A stretch of DNA of 64,000 bases from Candidatus Formimonas warabiya (GCF_002777255.1 NZ_CP017634.1:4786903-4850902), one strand, 5' to 3'; numbered from the stretch's first letter, positions 51,842-60,485 are shown. The notes: generated by a model not told the origin, from the sequence alone. Made by a program: numbers and translations.

Positions 51842-52003
51842 GAGCATAGGCCAGGTCTATGTCAGGGGAAGACTGTCAGGGGGACAGGTCCCTTGACATA
51901 ATTTTTTTGCATGTCAAGGGACCTGTCCCCCTGACAGTCTCCTGACATGCCGGGTAAATAATCAAGGAAAATGATCCCGAATTCGGGATTTTTGTGCTAT
52001 AAT
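51842..52003 (+). repeat. Right 162-bp direct repeat flanking the IS
   Basis: Exact copy of 49705-49866. Its last nine bases, TGCTATAAT, are an extended -10 box that reads into azlC, so the original promoter is kept here and duplicated on the far side of the IS. Confidence 0.97.
51974..52003 (+). promoter_or_regulatory. azlC promoter with overlapping palindrome
   Basis: The extended -10 TGCTATAAT (51995-52003) has no clear -35. The perfect palindrome ATCCCGAATTCGGGAT (51974-51989) covers the -35 position and is a likely operator. Confidence 0.6.
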
Positions 52004-52039
52004 GTACAGCGAATGACAAGATGTTTGGAGGAAAACCGG

Positions 52040-52726
52040 GTGATCCTGAATGCTGTAAAACAGGGAATGCAGAAAGCGTTGCCCATCGGCATGGGGTATT
52101 TTCCCCTGGGACTGGCCTTTGGTGTGATTGCCCAAAACGCAGGCCTGTCTGTCGGGGAAGTGGGCTTCATGTCTCTTCTTCTGTTTTCCGGATCCGGCCA
52201 GTTTATTACGGTAGCGCTTCTCAGTATGGGGACTGGTTTTTGGACGATTGTTTTGACCATTCTATTAGTGAATTCTCGCTACATGTTATTCAGTGCCACT
52301 CTTTCCCGTTATGTGAAAAAGCTGTCTTACTGGGTTACCGCCTTGATTTGTCAGGGACTGACCGATGAGACATTTGTCGTCTCTACCACCCATTTTCAGC
52401 AAAACGACGTAGACCCCAAATTCTGGTTGTCCTTGAATCTTACGTCCCATGCTGTTTGGATTTCCAGTACTATGTTGGGGGCGGCGGTAGGCAATTTTAT
52501 TCCCCATATGGAAAAACTGGGCTTGAATTTTGCCCTTCCCGCCATGTTTATTGCCTTATTTTTTATGACGGCAGCCAATTTCAAAGCAGTTTTGTCCGGA
52601 GTTACGGCGGGGATATTTTCTTTAATGCTGCTATCTTGGGGATTCTCGGATGCCAGCGTGATTATGGCAACTGTTTTGGCTGCGACAGCGGGGGTGGTGA
52701 TGAACAAATGGATTCCCGGATCATAA
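52040..52726 (+). CDS. azlC: Branched-chain amino acid exporter subunit, AzlC family
   Basis: A 228-residue membrane protein with about seven hydrophobic segments. The core PIGMGYFPLGLAFGVIAQ, LLLFSGSGQFITVALL, NSRYMLFSATLS and QGLTDETFV motifs fit AzlC. GTG 52040 has GGAGG 8 bases upstream and lies after the extended -10, so earlier in-frame codons are unlikely. The stop overlaps the azlD start by 19 bp. Confidence 0.92.
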   Translation: MILNAVKQGMQKALPIGMGYFPLGLAFGVIAQNAGLSVGEVGFMSLLLFSGSGQFITVALLSMGTGFWTIVLTILLVNSRYMLFSATLSRYVKKLSYWVTALICQGLTDETFVVSTTHFQQNDVDPKFWLSLNLTSHAVWISSTMLGAAVGNFIPHMEKLGLNFALPAMFIALFFMTAANFKAVLSGVTAGIFSLMLLSWGFSDASVIMATVLAATAGVVMNKWIPGS

Positions 52727-53034
52727 TTTTAATTATCGTCGTGGGGGGAACGAATTTTCTCATCCGTTTTTTGCCTGCGGTATTGTTAAACAAATTTGCC
52801 TTGCCCAAAGTGGTGGAAGAGTGGTTATCTTTTGTTCCTGTGGCGACGATGGCGGCAATTGTGGTACCGGAGCTTTTTAAGGGAGAAGGCAAAATAGTCT
52901 ATCTTTCCTGGCATAATTTAAATCTGCTCAGTGCCCTGCCCACCATTGCCGTGGCGGCAAAAACAAAAAGTTTAGGCTATTCTTTGGCTACAGGGATGGT
53001 TACCATGGCCTTACTGCAAATGTTTATCCGTTAG
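52708..53034 (+). CDS. azlD: Branched-chain amino acid exporter subunit, AzlD family
   Basis: A 108-residue partner of AzlC with about four membrane helices. The start SRIIILIIVVGGTNFLIRFL and the NKFALPKVVEEWLSFVPVAT block are typical. It overlaps azlC, so translation is coupled. The pair exports branched-chain amino acids or analogues. Confidence 0.92.
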   Translation: MDSRIIILIIVVGGTNFLIRFLPAVLLNKFALPKVVEEWLSFVPVATMAAIVVPELFKGEGKIVYLSWHNLNLLSALPTIAVAAKTKSLGYSLATGMVTMALLQMFIR

Positions 53035-53181
53035 CTGGCCGCCGCCCGGTACCGGATGGTGTACCCTGCCTGAATTCGGAATCTTGTTTATGCCATGATG
53101 GAATGGGGAATGCTGAATAGAACAAGGGAGAGTTTATGGGTTTTATGGTTTCGAGATGGGATGAGAAAGGGGTGTTTCGCT

Positions 53182-53946
53182 ATGCTGTTGGCGATTGATG
53201 CAGGTAATACAAACATTGTATTGGGAATATATCGGGATAGTACGCTGATATCGCATTGGCGTGTTTCTACGGATCGCCAGAAAACGGCTGATGAGTACGG
53301 GATTTTGTTAAAAAATCTTTTTGATTTTCAAGGTCATCGCTTTGAAGATATTAGCGCCATCGCCATGGCGTCTGTTGTGCCGCCGCTGATGTCGGCATTG
53401 GCGAATATGTCCCTGGAGTATTTTGGCATCCATCCCTTAATTGTGGGACCTGGAGTAAAAACGGGGATGCCTTTAAAATTCGACAACCCTAAGGAGATCG
53501 GGGCAGATAGAATTGTCAATGCGGTTGCCGCCTATGAAACTTATGGGGGCCCGCTCATTGTAGTAGATTTTGGCACCGCCACCACCTTTGATGTGGTGAC
53601 CCGGCAAGGAGAATATATTGGCGGGGCAATTGCTCCGGGAATTGGCATTTCTACGGAAGCCTTGTTTGCCCGGGCAGCTAAGCTTCCCAGGGTGGAACTG
53701 GTGAAACCGCCCTGTGTGATTACGAAAAATACCATTAACGGCATGCAGGCAGGGATTATTTTTGGTTTTACCGGCCAAGTGGACGGCATTGTAAACCGCA
53801 TGAAGAAGGAACTGGGCGAAGAACTTTTTGTGGTTGCTACGGGAGGTTTGGCCGAATTAATCGCCTCTGAATCGGAAACCATTCAGCGGGTAGACCCATG
53901 GCTCACTCTGGAAGGACTGCGCATGATTTATTTAAAAAATCAGTAA
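53182..53946 (+). CDS. coaX: Type III pantothenate kinase
   Basis: CoaX phosphorylates pantothenate, the first step of CoA synthesis; it uses monovalent cations. The start MLLAIDAGNTNIVLGIY is the ATP-binding P-loop; DFGTATTFDVV and the Asp of EIGADRIVNAVAAYE follow. 254 residues. AAAGGGG precedes ATG 53182. It complements panC-panD in this window. Confidence 0.95.
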   Translation: MLLAIDAGNTNIVLGIYRDSTLISHWRVSTDRQKTADEYGILLKNLFDFQGHRFEDISAIAMASVVPPLMSALANMSLEYFGIHPLIVGPGVKTGMPLKFDNPKEIGADRIVNAVAAYETYGGPLIVVDFGTATTFDVVTRQGEYIGGAIAPGIGISTEALFARAAKLPRVELVKPPCVITKNTINGMQAGIIFGFTGQVDGIVNRMKKELGEELFVVATGGLAELIASESETIQRVDPWLTLEGLRMIYLKNQ

Positions 53947-53962
53947 CCTGATCCTCTAAGAA

Positions 53963-54964
53963 GTGGTGATAAACTCTGTGAACATTGGTCATGTAATCTT
54001 GACAAATCCCGTCATCACCGCCCCTATGGCAGGAATTACGGATAAGGCATTCAGAGAAATCCTGAAGTCGATGGGGGCCGGCCTGGTTTGTACGGAAATG
54101 ATAAGCGATAAAGCATTAACTTATGCCAACAAGAATACGCTGGAACTTCTTGATATAGAGGGCGAGGAATGTCCGGTTTGTGTGCAGATTTTCGGTTCAG
54201 AACCCCATGTGATGTCGGAAGCGGCAAAAATAGCCGAAAATAAAGGAGCCCATCTTATTGATATCAATATGGGTTGTCCAGCCCCGAAAATTGTCCGTAA
54301 TGGGGAGGGCTGCGCGCTGATGCGGACGCCCAATTTAGCCGGGGAAATCGTCAAAGCTGTGGTAAATGCCGTAAAAGTACCCGTCACCGTAAAGATGCGT
54401 AAAGGGTGGGACGGAGATTCCGTGAATGCGGTCCAATTGGCTCAAATTGTTCAGGATAACGGGGCTGCTGCGGTCACTGTCCACGGGCGTACCAGGGACC
54501 AGTTTTATTCCGGTAAAGCGGATTGGCATATGATTGCTGAAGTGAAACGTGTTTTGCGCATCCCGGTGGTGGGAAACGGTGATATTTGGACCCCGGAGGA
54601 TGCCGTGCGGATGATGGAACTGACCGGCTGTGACGGGGTGATGCTTGCCCGGGGCATGCTGGGCAATCCCTGGCTGGTCAAAAAAACAAGGGAAATGCTT
54701 CAGGGCGCACCTCTGTCAGAGATACCTGATTTGGGGGAGAAAATACGCGTGGCCAGGGTTCATTTATCCCGCGTGGTAGAACTGAAGGGGGAAACCAAGG
54801 GCGTGCGGCAAATGAGAAAACATCTGGCCTGGTACATAAAAGGGTTGAGAGAGGCGGCCCGGGTCCGTGCTGAGATCAATACTCTCGCCAGGCATGAAGA
54901 GATTGATCGGCTGCTGGAATCCTTATTATCTTCACCACCCCTGATCAATATCTCAGGTAAATAA
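53963..54964 (+). CDS. dusB: tRNA-dihydrouridine synthase
   Basis: A 333-residue FMN enzyme that reduces uridines in tRNA. APMAGITDKAFREI, VQIFGSEP, the catalytic Cys in INMGCPAPKIVRNGEGC, TVKMRKGWD, VHGRTRDQFYSG and GNGDIW are present. GTG start at 53963. It often lies near lysS in Firmicutes, as here. Confidence 0.94.
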   Translation: MVINSVNIGHVILTNPVITAPMAGITDKAFREILKSMGAGLVCTEMISDKALTYANKNTLELLDIEGEECPVCVQIFGSEPHVMSEAAKIAENKGAHLIDINMGCPAPKIVRNGEGCALMRTPNLAGEIVKAVVNAVKVPVTVKMRKGWDGDSVNAVQLAQIVQDNGAAAVTVHGRTRDQFYSGKADWHMIAEVKRVLRIPVVGNGDIWTPEDAVRMMELTGCDGVMLARGMLGNPWLVKKTREMLQGAPLSEIPDLGEKIRVARVHLSRVVELKGETKGVRQMRKHLAWYIKGLREAARVRAEINTLARHEEIDRLLESLLSSPPLINISGK

Positions 54965-54995
54965 ATGAGTCTTCAATGAAGAGATCACAACCCCC

Positions 54996-55019
54996 AAAAA
55001 AGCGCGTCGCGCTTTTTTT
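54996..55019 (+). terminator. Intrinsic terminator after dusB
   Basis: AGCGC (55001-55005) pairs with GCGCT (55009-55013), extended by A's before and T's after the stem. Confidence 0.85.
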
Positions 55020-55115
55020 CATTATACCCGGAAAAACGCGAGAAACCGCAAGTTAAAAGACTTTTTGCGAAAATAGACGATAAAAAAATTTGATTCTACA
55101 AGAAAATTTTGGTAA

Positions 55116-55143
55116 TATAATGGTGTGCACATAATTGTGCACA
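55116..55143 (+). promoter_or_regulatory. -10 box and twin palindromic operator of the HTH cassette
   Basis: TATAAT at 55116-55121 (a TTGATT 20 bases upstream is a long-spaced -35) is followed by two copies of the palindrome TGTGCACA, at 55124-55131 and 55136-55143, 12 bases apart. They overlap the likely transcription start. Confidence 0.7.
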
Positions 55144-55186
55144 TAAATTTGCCCCAACTTGCGTATTTTATGGAGTGAGATCAAAG

Positions 55187-55729
55187 ATGGATTTTATCCG
55201 CATTGGTGACAAGATCATCAATAAGGCAAAACTATGGGCCCAAATTGAAAAAATTCTGGATTTGCGGGTGAAGGGAGTATCCCAACAAGAGGCGGCCAGG
55301 CAGATGTCTTTGGACCGGGCCTTTATTTCCCGCCTGGAAAGCTTAGGTGAGGTGAGAAAAGGACATCGCATTGCCGTGATCGGCTTTCCTATTAAGAATA
55401 GAGAAGAATTGCTCAAAATGTTGGAAAAGGAAGGCGTGGAATTCTCTCTTATTCTCTCAGAAGAAGAAAGATGGGCTTTCGTCAGGGAGCCCAGCGGTCT
55501 GGATTTGTTTAATAAAGTGATGGAATTAACAGCAGAGCTGCACAGGTTTGACTGTTTGGTTGTGCTGGCTTCCAACAAACGGATTAAACTGTTCCAAAGC
55601 CTTTTCAACAATGAGGTGGTTGGTGTCGAGATCGGACAATCTCCCATCGAAGAAGATAAGATAGTAGAGATCGAACAAGTACAGAAACTTATTCAAACAT
55701 TGAAAGAAGTAGGAAAGCAAGGAGGTTAA
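55187..55729 (+). CDS. HTH-containing transcriptional regulator
   Basis: A ~180-residue protein. Residues ~10-55 contain an HTH (LDLRVKGVSQQEAARQMSLDR, then AFISRLESLGE); the rest alternates helices and strands (IAVIGFPI, CLVVLASN) and may be an effector domain. GGAG sets ATG 55187. It is the first gene of a three-gene operon with the two downstream oxidoreductase-like genes, and the twin palindrome before it is a probable autoregulatory site. Confidence 0.75.
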   Translation: MDFIRIGDKIINKAKLWAQIEKILDLRVKGVSQQEAARQMSLDRAFISRLESLGEVRKGHRIAVIGFPIKNREELLKMLEKEGVEFSLILSEEERWAFVREPSGLDLFNKVMELTAELHRFDCLVVLASNKRIKLFQSLFNNEVVGVEIGQSPIEEDKIVEIEQVQKLIQTLKEVGKQGG

Positions 55730-55732
55730 ACC

Positions 55733-56650
55733 ATGAAACGTGTCGTCAGCGTATCATTAGGTTCATCCAAGAGAAATCATACCGTAAGGGTAGACATTCT
55801 GGGGGAAGAGTTTTCTGTTGAACGTATTGGTACGGATGGGGATGTCAAAAAAGCCATGGAAATGATTGCTTCTCTGGACGGAAAAGTAAATGCCATCGGC
55901 TTAGGAGGCACAGATTTATACATTTATGCCGGAGGGAGAAGATATACTTTTAAAGAGTCCCTGCGCTTGAAAAACTGTGCTCCCCATACCCCGGTGGTTG
56001 ATGGCAGCAGCCTAAAAAACACCCTGGAAAGAAGGGTGATTGAGTACCTGCAAAAAGAAAAGGGATTTTCCTTTGCGGGAACCAACGTATTGATGGTTTC
56101 CGCCGTAGATCGTTTTGGCATGGCAGAAGCTTTGCATGAAAGCGGAGCCCATTTGGTCTTCGGGGATTTGATTTTTGGCCTGGGTATACCGGTACCCCTT
56201 TATTCGCTAAAGGCTTTAAGCAGAGTCGCCCGGATCGTCGCCCCCATTATTGTGAATCTGCCCATCAAATATTTGTATCCTACAGGAGCCAAGCAGGATA
56301 TTTCTTCTCCTAAGTTTGAGCGCTATTATCAGGAAGCGCAAATCATTGCGGGAGATTTTCACTTTATCAAAAAGCATATGCCTCCCCTCCTAAAAGGAAA
56401 AACCATTCTCACAAATACGGTGACTCCGGCTGATGTGGAGGACCTGCGCCGGCGGCAGGTGAAACTTTTAATTACCACAACGCCTGAATTGGAGGGGCGA
56501 TCTTTTGGCACCAATGTGATGGAAGGGGTTTTGGTTTCTTTGGCGGAAAAAGACCCGGACCAATTAACGGCGCAAGATTATGAAAAATTATTGGATCAGA
56601 TTGGTTTTAACCCGCGTGTGGAATACCTGCAGGACCAGAAATATGCTTGA
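55733..56650 (+). CDS. Conserved protein annotated as quinate 5-dehydrogenase-like
   Basis: A 305-residue protein beginning KRVVSVSLGSSKRNHTVRV. I recall similar proteins labelled quinate 5-dehydrogenase in clostridia, but I see no clear NAD-binding GxGxxG; the middle GAHLVFGDLIFGLGIPVPL and KTILTNTVTPADVEDLRRR are the most striking blocks. It starts 4 bp after the regulator. Its function is uncertain. Confidence 0.6.
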   Translation: MKRVVSVSLGSSKRNHTVRVDILGEEFSVERIGTDGDVKKAMEMIASLDGKVNAIGLGGTDLYIYAGGRRYTFKESLRLKNCAPHTPVVDGSSLKNTLERRVIEYLQKEKGFSFAGTNVLMVSAVDRFGMAEALHESGAHLVFGDLIFGLGIPVPLYSLKALSRVARIVAPIIVNLPIKYLYPTGAKQDISSPKFERYYQEAQIIAGDFHFIKKHMPPLLKGKTILTNTVTPADVEDLRRRQVKLLITTTPELEGRSFGTNVMEGVLVSLAEKDPDQLTAQDYEKLLDQIGFNPRVEYLQDQKYA

Positions 56651-56686
56651 TGGCTTAACCAGTCTTGTCAAAGGAGTGGATACCTG

Positions 56687-57769
56687 TTGAATGAATTTGC
56701 CTTTATGATTCATCCTTTGGATTTGAGCGACGTGTATCGAAAATTTCCTTTTACCAAAAAACTGCCCCAAAAACTGGTAGAGAGAGTGATGTGTTTTAGC
56801 CCCCCGCTGTATGTGTCCCACGTGACCGGGATTGAATCCAAATATAAGAAAACGGAAGGCTACTTGGTCGCTTGCCCCCTCACCGCCCGAAAGATGGTGG
56901 AATTACCGGAAAAATATGTGCTCAGTAAAATTATCCAAACCGGAAAATATGCGGAAAAACTGGGCGTAAAAATTTTAGGGCTGGGGGCTATGACTTCCGT
57001 AGTTGGGGATGCAGGCATTACTGTGGCCAAGAATCTCAGCATTCCGGTGACCACAGGCAACAGTTATACTGTATTTACTGCTCTGGAAGGAATGAAAAGA
57101 GCGGCAGAACTGGTAGGAATTAATTGGAGCAAATCAGAGATACTAATTATCGGGGCTACCGGCTCCATCGGCAGTATTTGCGCCCGCATATTGGCCAGGG
57201 ATTGTAAATTCTTAACACTGGCTGCCCGGGATGAAAGCAAACTGGAGAAGTTAGCCCAGCGCATTTATTATGAAAACGGCATCGCCGTCCGAACCTCTAC
57301 CGAGGTAAAAAATGTCCTGAGGCAGGCAGACATTGTTTTGGCTGTGTCAAGCGCTGTTACCGATGTGATCAATCCCCAATATTTAAAAACCGGGGCCGTG
57401 GTTTGTGATGTGGCTCGACCCCGCAGTGTCTCGCAAACGGTAGCCCGGACAAGGGACGATGTGTTGGTGATTGAAGGCGGTTTAATTGAGCTACCGGGAG
57501 ATGTTAACTTTAATTTTAATTTTGGCTACCCGCCCAGACTGGCTCTTGCATGTATGGCGGAGACCATTTTATTGGCATTGGAGAATAAATGGGAGAATTA
57601 CACCCTGGGCCGTGATCTAACCATAGAACAGGTGGAGAATATGGGTAAAATTGCGCAGAGACACGGTTTTCGACTGGCAGGTTTGCGGAGTTTTGAACGG
57701 CCGGTAAAGGAGGAAAACATTCTCCGCATCCGGTCCCTAAGAATGACCGGCTCCTCTCAAGCAATTTAA
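56687..57769 (+). CDS. Acyl-ACP reductase-like/shikimate dehydrogenase-like oxidoreductase
   Basis: A 360-residue NAD(P)-binding protein. ILIIGATGSIGSICARIL is the Rossmann motif. FAFMIHPLDLSDVYRKFP, LGAMTSVVGDAG, TTGNSYTVFTALEG, EGGLIELPGDV and LGRDLTIEQVENMGKIAQRHG match the layout I know from cyanobacterial long-chain acyl-ACP reductase, although these homologues are often called shikimate dehydrogenase. TTG start with AAGGAG upstream. The partner gene is the 305-residue protein upstream. Confidence 0.75.
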   Translation: MNEFAFMIHPLDLSDVYRKFPFTKKLPQKLVERVMCFSPPLYVSHVTGIESKYKKTEGYLVACPLTARKMVELPEKYVLSKIIQTGKYAEKLGVKILGLGAMTSVVGDAGITVAKNLSIPVTTGNSYTVFTALEGMKRAAELVGINWSKSEILIIGATGSIGSICARILARDCKFLTLAARDESKLEKLAQRIYYENGIAVRTSTEVKNVLRQADIVLAVSSAVTDVINPQYLKTGAVVCDVARPRSVSQTVARTRDDVLVIEGGLIELPGDVNFNFNFGYPPRLALACMAETILLALENKWENYTLGRDLTIEQVENMGKIAQRHGFRLAGLRSFERPVKEENILRIRSLRMTGSSQAI

Positions 57770-57793
57770 TACCGGGGATAGTAAATAATTCCC

Positions 57794-57822
57794 TTGACAA
57801 TTTTTAGCATCCAGCATATAAT
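57794..57822 (+). promoter_or_regulatory. Consensus SigA promoter of greA
   Basis: TTGACA (57794-57799), 17-base spacer and TATAAT (57817-57822), a perfect consensus. The leader to greA is about 170 bases. Confidence 0.92.
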
Positions 57823-57853
57823 ACCGCATAAAGACATCGGTAATTTACGGTCA

Positions 57854-57895
57854 ATGCAAGCACTGCCAGGTTTTTTCACCCAGGTAGTGCTTGTT
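57854..57895 (+). promoter_or_regulatory. Hairpin in the greA leader
   Basis: CAAGCACTGCC pairs with GGTAGTGCTTG, allowing one G-U pair. It lies in the long leader; no clear T-tract follows, so it is probably not a full terminator. Confidence 0.6.
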
Positions 57896-57998
57896 GTGGT
57901 AGTTATAGACATTCCAAATTCGCCGCATAAATTTTGGTCTTACGTCATAATGATAATATGAACTGAAGGTAACTTAACAACAAAAGGGAGCGAAATCA

Positions 57999-58475
57999 AT
58001 GTCGGATAAAGAAGTAATTCTAACGGTTGAAGGTCTTAAGAAACTGGAAGACGAACTGGAACAGTTAAAGACTGTCCGCCGCCGAGAAGTGGCGGCCCGT
58101 ATCAAGCAGGCGATTGAATTTGGTGATATCAGCGAGAATTCTGAATATGAGGATGCAAAAAATGAACAGGCATTTATCGAAGGAAGTATTCTGGCTTTAG
58201 AGAAAAAATTACGCAATGCCCGCGTGATAGATGCTAACGACGTTGATGTAGCTACTGTTTCGGTAGGATCCACGGTAAAATTGGAGGATGCTAATTCTGG
58301 TGAGCAATTGGAGTATACCATCGTCGGTTCTGTGGAAGCAGACCCGGCTAAGAATAAGATCTCCAATGAGTCCCCGGTGGGGAAAGCACTGTTGGGAAAT
58401 AGTATCGGTTCGGTTGTAGAAATCAACGTACCGGTAGGTACCATTAAATACAAAGTGTTAAACATCAGTAAATAA
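57999..58475 (+). CDS. greA: Transcription elongation factor GreA
   Basis: GreA rescues arrested RNA polymerase by stimulating transcript cleavage. 158 residues: an N-terminal coiled coil (LKKLEDELEQLKTVRRREV), the acidic tip GDISENSEYEDAKNEQ and a C-terminal FKBP-like domain with NESPVGKALLG. AAAGGGAG precedes ATG. It lies directly upstream of lysS, a common Firmicute arrangement. Confidence 0.96.
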   Translation: MSDKEVILTVEGLKKLEDELEQLKTVRRREVAARIKQAIEFGDISENSEYEDAKNEQAFIEGSILALEKKLRNARVIDANDVDVATVSVGSTVKLEDANSGEQLEYTIVGSVEADPAKNKISNESPVGKALLGNSIGSVVEINVPVGTIKYKVLNISK

Positions 58476-58508
58476 ATTATTCTGCACAAGATTTGGGGAG
58501 TGACGAAA

Positions 58509-59972
58509 TTGGATTTGGATTTTAATGACCAAATGGTGGTCCGCCGGAAGAAAATGGACGAGCTTCGGGAGATGGGGATTGATCCTTTTGGGGCAAAATT
58601 TGAGCGGACGAGTACATCAAAAGAGATTATTTCTCGCTTTGAAGAAATGGAGCAGCAAAAAGTAGTCATTGCGGGCCGGATTATGGCTGTTCGGGAACAC
58701 GGCAAGGTTAGCTTTGCCCAGTTGCAGGACAATGAGGGCCAAATTCAGATTTATGTCCGTCTGGATGATGTGGGGGAAGAGCAATTTCAGATTTTTAAGA
58801 AGGTGGATATCGGAGATATTATTGGAGTGGACGGGTTTGTTTTTCGTACCAAACGAGGGGAAATTTCCGTGCACGTAGAGAAATTGACTTTTCTCACCAA
58901 GAGCCTGAGACCCCTTCCGGAAAAATGGCATGGATTAAAAGATGTGGAACTGCGTTATCGGCAAAGGTATGTGGATCTCATTGTAAATCCCGAAGTAAAA
59001 CGGGTCTTTGAATTACGCAGTAAAATTATCCGGTCTATGAGACGGTATTTGGACGGCCGGGGCTTTTTAGAGGTAGAGACGCCCACCATGCACGCCATTC
59101 CTGGAGGAGCATCGGCCCGGCCCTTTATTACGCACCACAATGCCTTGGATATTGATTTATATATGCGCATTGCTTTGGAACTGCATTTAAAGCGTTTAAT
59201 TGTCGGCGGCATGGAAAAGGTTTATGAAATCGGCCGGGTATTTCGTAATGAAGGGATTTCTATTAAACACAACCCCGAATTTACCATGATGGAACTCTAC
59301 TGGGCATACGCCGATTATCACGATATGATGGAAATTACCGAGAATGTAGTCGCCCATATTGCCCGTGAGGTATTAGGGTCGACGAAAATTTCTTATCAGG
59401 GAGAAGAGATTGACCTTACCCCGCCCTGGACGCGCATCAGCATGATCGATGCCATTACCAAATACTCGGGAAAAGACTTTGGTACCATCAAAACGGATGA
59501 AGAAGCCAGAGGGGCCGCGGAGGAGATTGGCGTACACGTTGACAGAGACGCCACAAAAGGGGATGTGATCAATGCGGTCTTTGAAGAAAAAGTAGAAGGG
59601 CATTTGCTCCAGCCCACATTTATTATCGATTATCCCATAGAAATATCCCCATTGGCGAAGCGTAAAAGTGATGATCCCAGTTTGACCTATCGGTTTGAAG
59701 CCTTTGTTTATTCGAGAGAGCTGGCTAATGCTTTTACCGAATTGAATGACCCGCTAGATCAAGCGGAACGTTTCCGGGACCAGGTGAAGAGAAGAGATGC
59801 GGGTGATGATGAAGCGCAAATGATGGATGAAGATTTTGTACGGGCTTTGGAATACGGCATGCCCCCTACCGGTGGCTTGGGAATTGGCATCGACCGCCTG
59901 GTGATGCTGTTAACGGATTCTCCGTCCATCCGGGATGTGATTCTTTTCCCGACATTACGTCCCAGAGACTAA
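58509..59972 (+). CDS. lysS: Lysyl-tRNA synthetase (class II)
   Basis: A class II synthetase of ~487 residues. An N-terminal OB fold (VVIAGRIMAVREHGKVSFA) binds the anticodon; motif 2 is FRNEGISIKHNPEFTMME and motif 3 GLGIGIDRLVMLL. GGGGAG at 58495-58500 is 8 bases before TTG 58509, while GTG 58500 overlaps the ribosome site, so I chose TTG. Confidence 0.95.
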   Translation: MDLDFNDQMVVRRKKMDELREMGIDPFGAKFERTSTSKEIISRFEEMEQQKVVIAGRIMAVREHGKVSFAQLQDNEGQIQIYVRLDDVGEEQFQIFKKVDIGDIIGVDGFVFRTKRGEISVHVEKLTFLTKSLRPLPEKWHGLKDVELRYRQRYVDLIVNPEVKRVFELRSKIIRSMRRYLDGRGFLEVETPTMHAIPGGASARPFITHHNALDIDLYMRIALELHLKRLIVGGMEKVYEIGRVFRNEGISIKHNPEFTMMELYWAYADYHDMMEITENVVAHIAREVLGSTKISYQGEEIDLTPPWTRISMIDAITKYSGKDFGTIKTDEEARGAAEEIGVHVDRDATKGDVINAVFEEKVEGHLLQPTFIIDYPIEISPLAKRKSDDPSLTYRFEAFVYSRELANAFTELNDPLDQAERFRDQVKRRDAGDDEAQMMDEDFVRALEYGMPPTGGLGIGIDRLVMLLTDSPSIRDVILFPTLRPRD

Positions 59973-60319
59973 TTTTTTACGCCCGTATATGTGGCATATA
60001 ACGATCAATGGGGGGCATATCTCCCTTTAAGAAGCAAGGAGCAGGAGGCAAGAAGCAGGAAGGTTTTATACTGCATCATGCCTCCTGTATTCTGCATCTG
60101 GGACGAGGCGTGTCCCCTGACACCAATTGGGGACATACCTCAGCATTGTTACATTCATAAGAGGTGTGTCCCCTGACCTTTTTAGTTTGATTTTTTTCCT
60201 GACGATTTTTGTTGTTAGTAACTTGACAATGCCGGGAGAATAGTGGTATATTAATAAATGTCTCTGGCGGGGAAGAAATTTTTACCTGGTAACCAGAGAT
60301 ACTTTCCTGAAAGAGGAAG
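59973..60319. repeat. Repeat-rich spacer between lysS and the rRNA operon
   Basis: No gene is supported. CAGGAGGCA (60042-60050) and TGCCTCCTG (60079-60087) are inverted arms within purine-rich AAGAAGCAGGAGG-type repeats. GAGGCGTGTCCCCTGAC (60105-60121) and GAGGTGTGTCCCCTGAC (60161-60177) are direct repeats, with an inverted GGGGACATACCTC (60129-60141) between. These words resemble the palindromic element at 49734. Confidence 0.75.
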
Positions 60320-60348
60320 TTGACAAGAGCCAGAAAGTCTGGTAGACT
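60320..60348 (+). promoter_or_regulatory. rRNA operon promoter P1
   Basis: TTGACA (60320-60325), 17 bases, TAGACT (60343-60348). Confidence 0.75.
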
Positions 60349-60380
60349 GGTCAAGCGCTCGAGAGAGCGGGTAAAAAATG

Positions 60381-60423
60381 AAGATCGACTAAGAACGCAG
60401 CGTCCTGCTGCAACGTCGATCTT
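60381..60423 (+). promoter_or_regulatory. Leader hairpin between rRNA promoters
   Basis: AAGATCGAC (60381-60389) pairs with GTCGATCTT (60415-60423), with an inner GCAGC/GCTGC stem. It may be part of an antitermination or attenuation leader. Confidence 0.6.
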
Positions 60424-60456
60424 AGTGCATCCGTGCACGTCAAGAAAAAAAGTATG

Positions 60457-60485
60457 TTGACAAACGTAAAAGAGTTTGTTAAGAT
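60457..60485 (+). promoter_or_regulatory. rRNA operon promoter P2
   Basis: TTGACA (60457-60462), 17 bases, TAAGAT (60480-60485). The transcript then contains TTGAGAACTGAACAGTG, complementary to a stretch after 16S (62262-62292), the expected RNase III processing stem. Confidence 0.85.

Noticed and set aside
52456..52707. Long form of AzlD
   Set aside because: The upstream part lies inside azlC in another frame; the normal AzlD start is ATG 52708.
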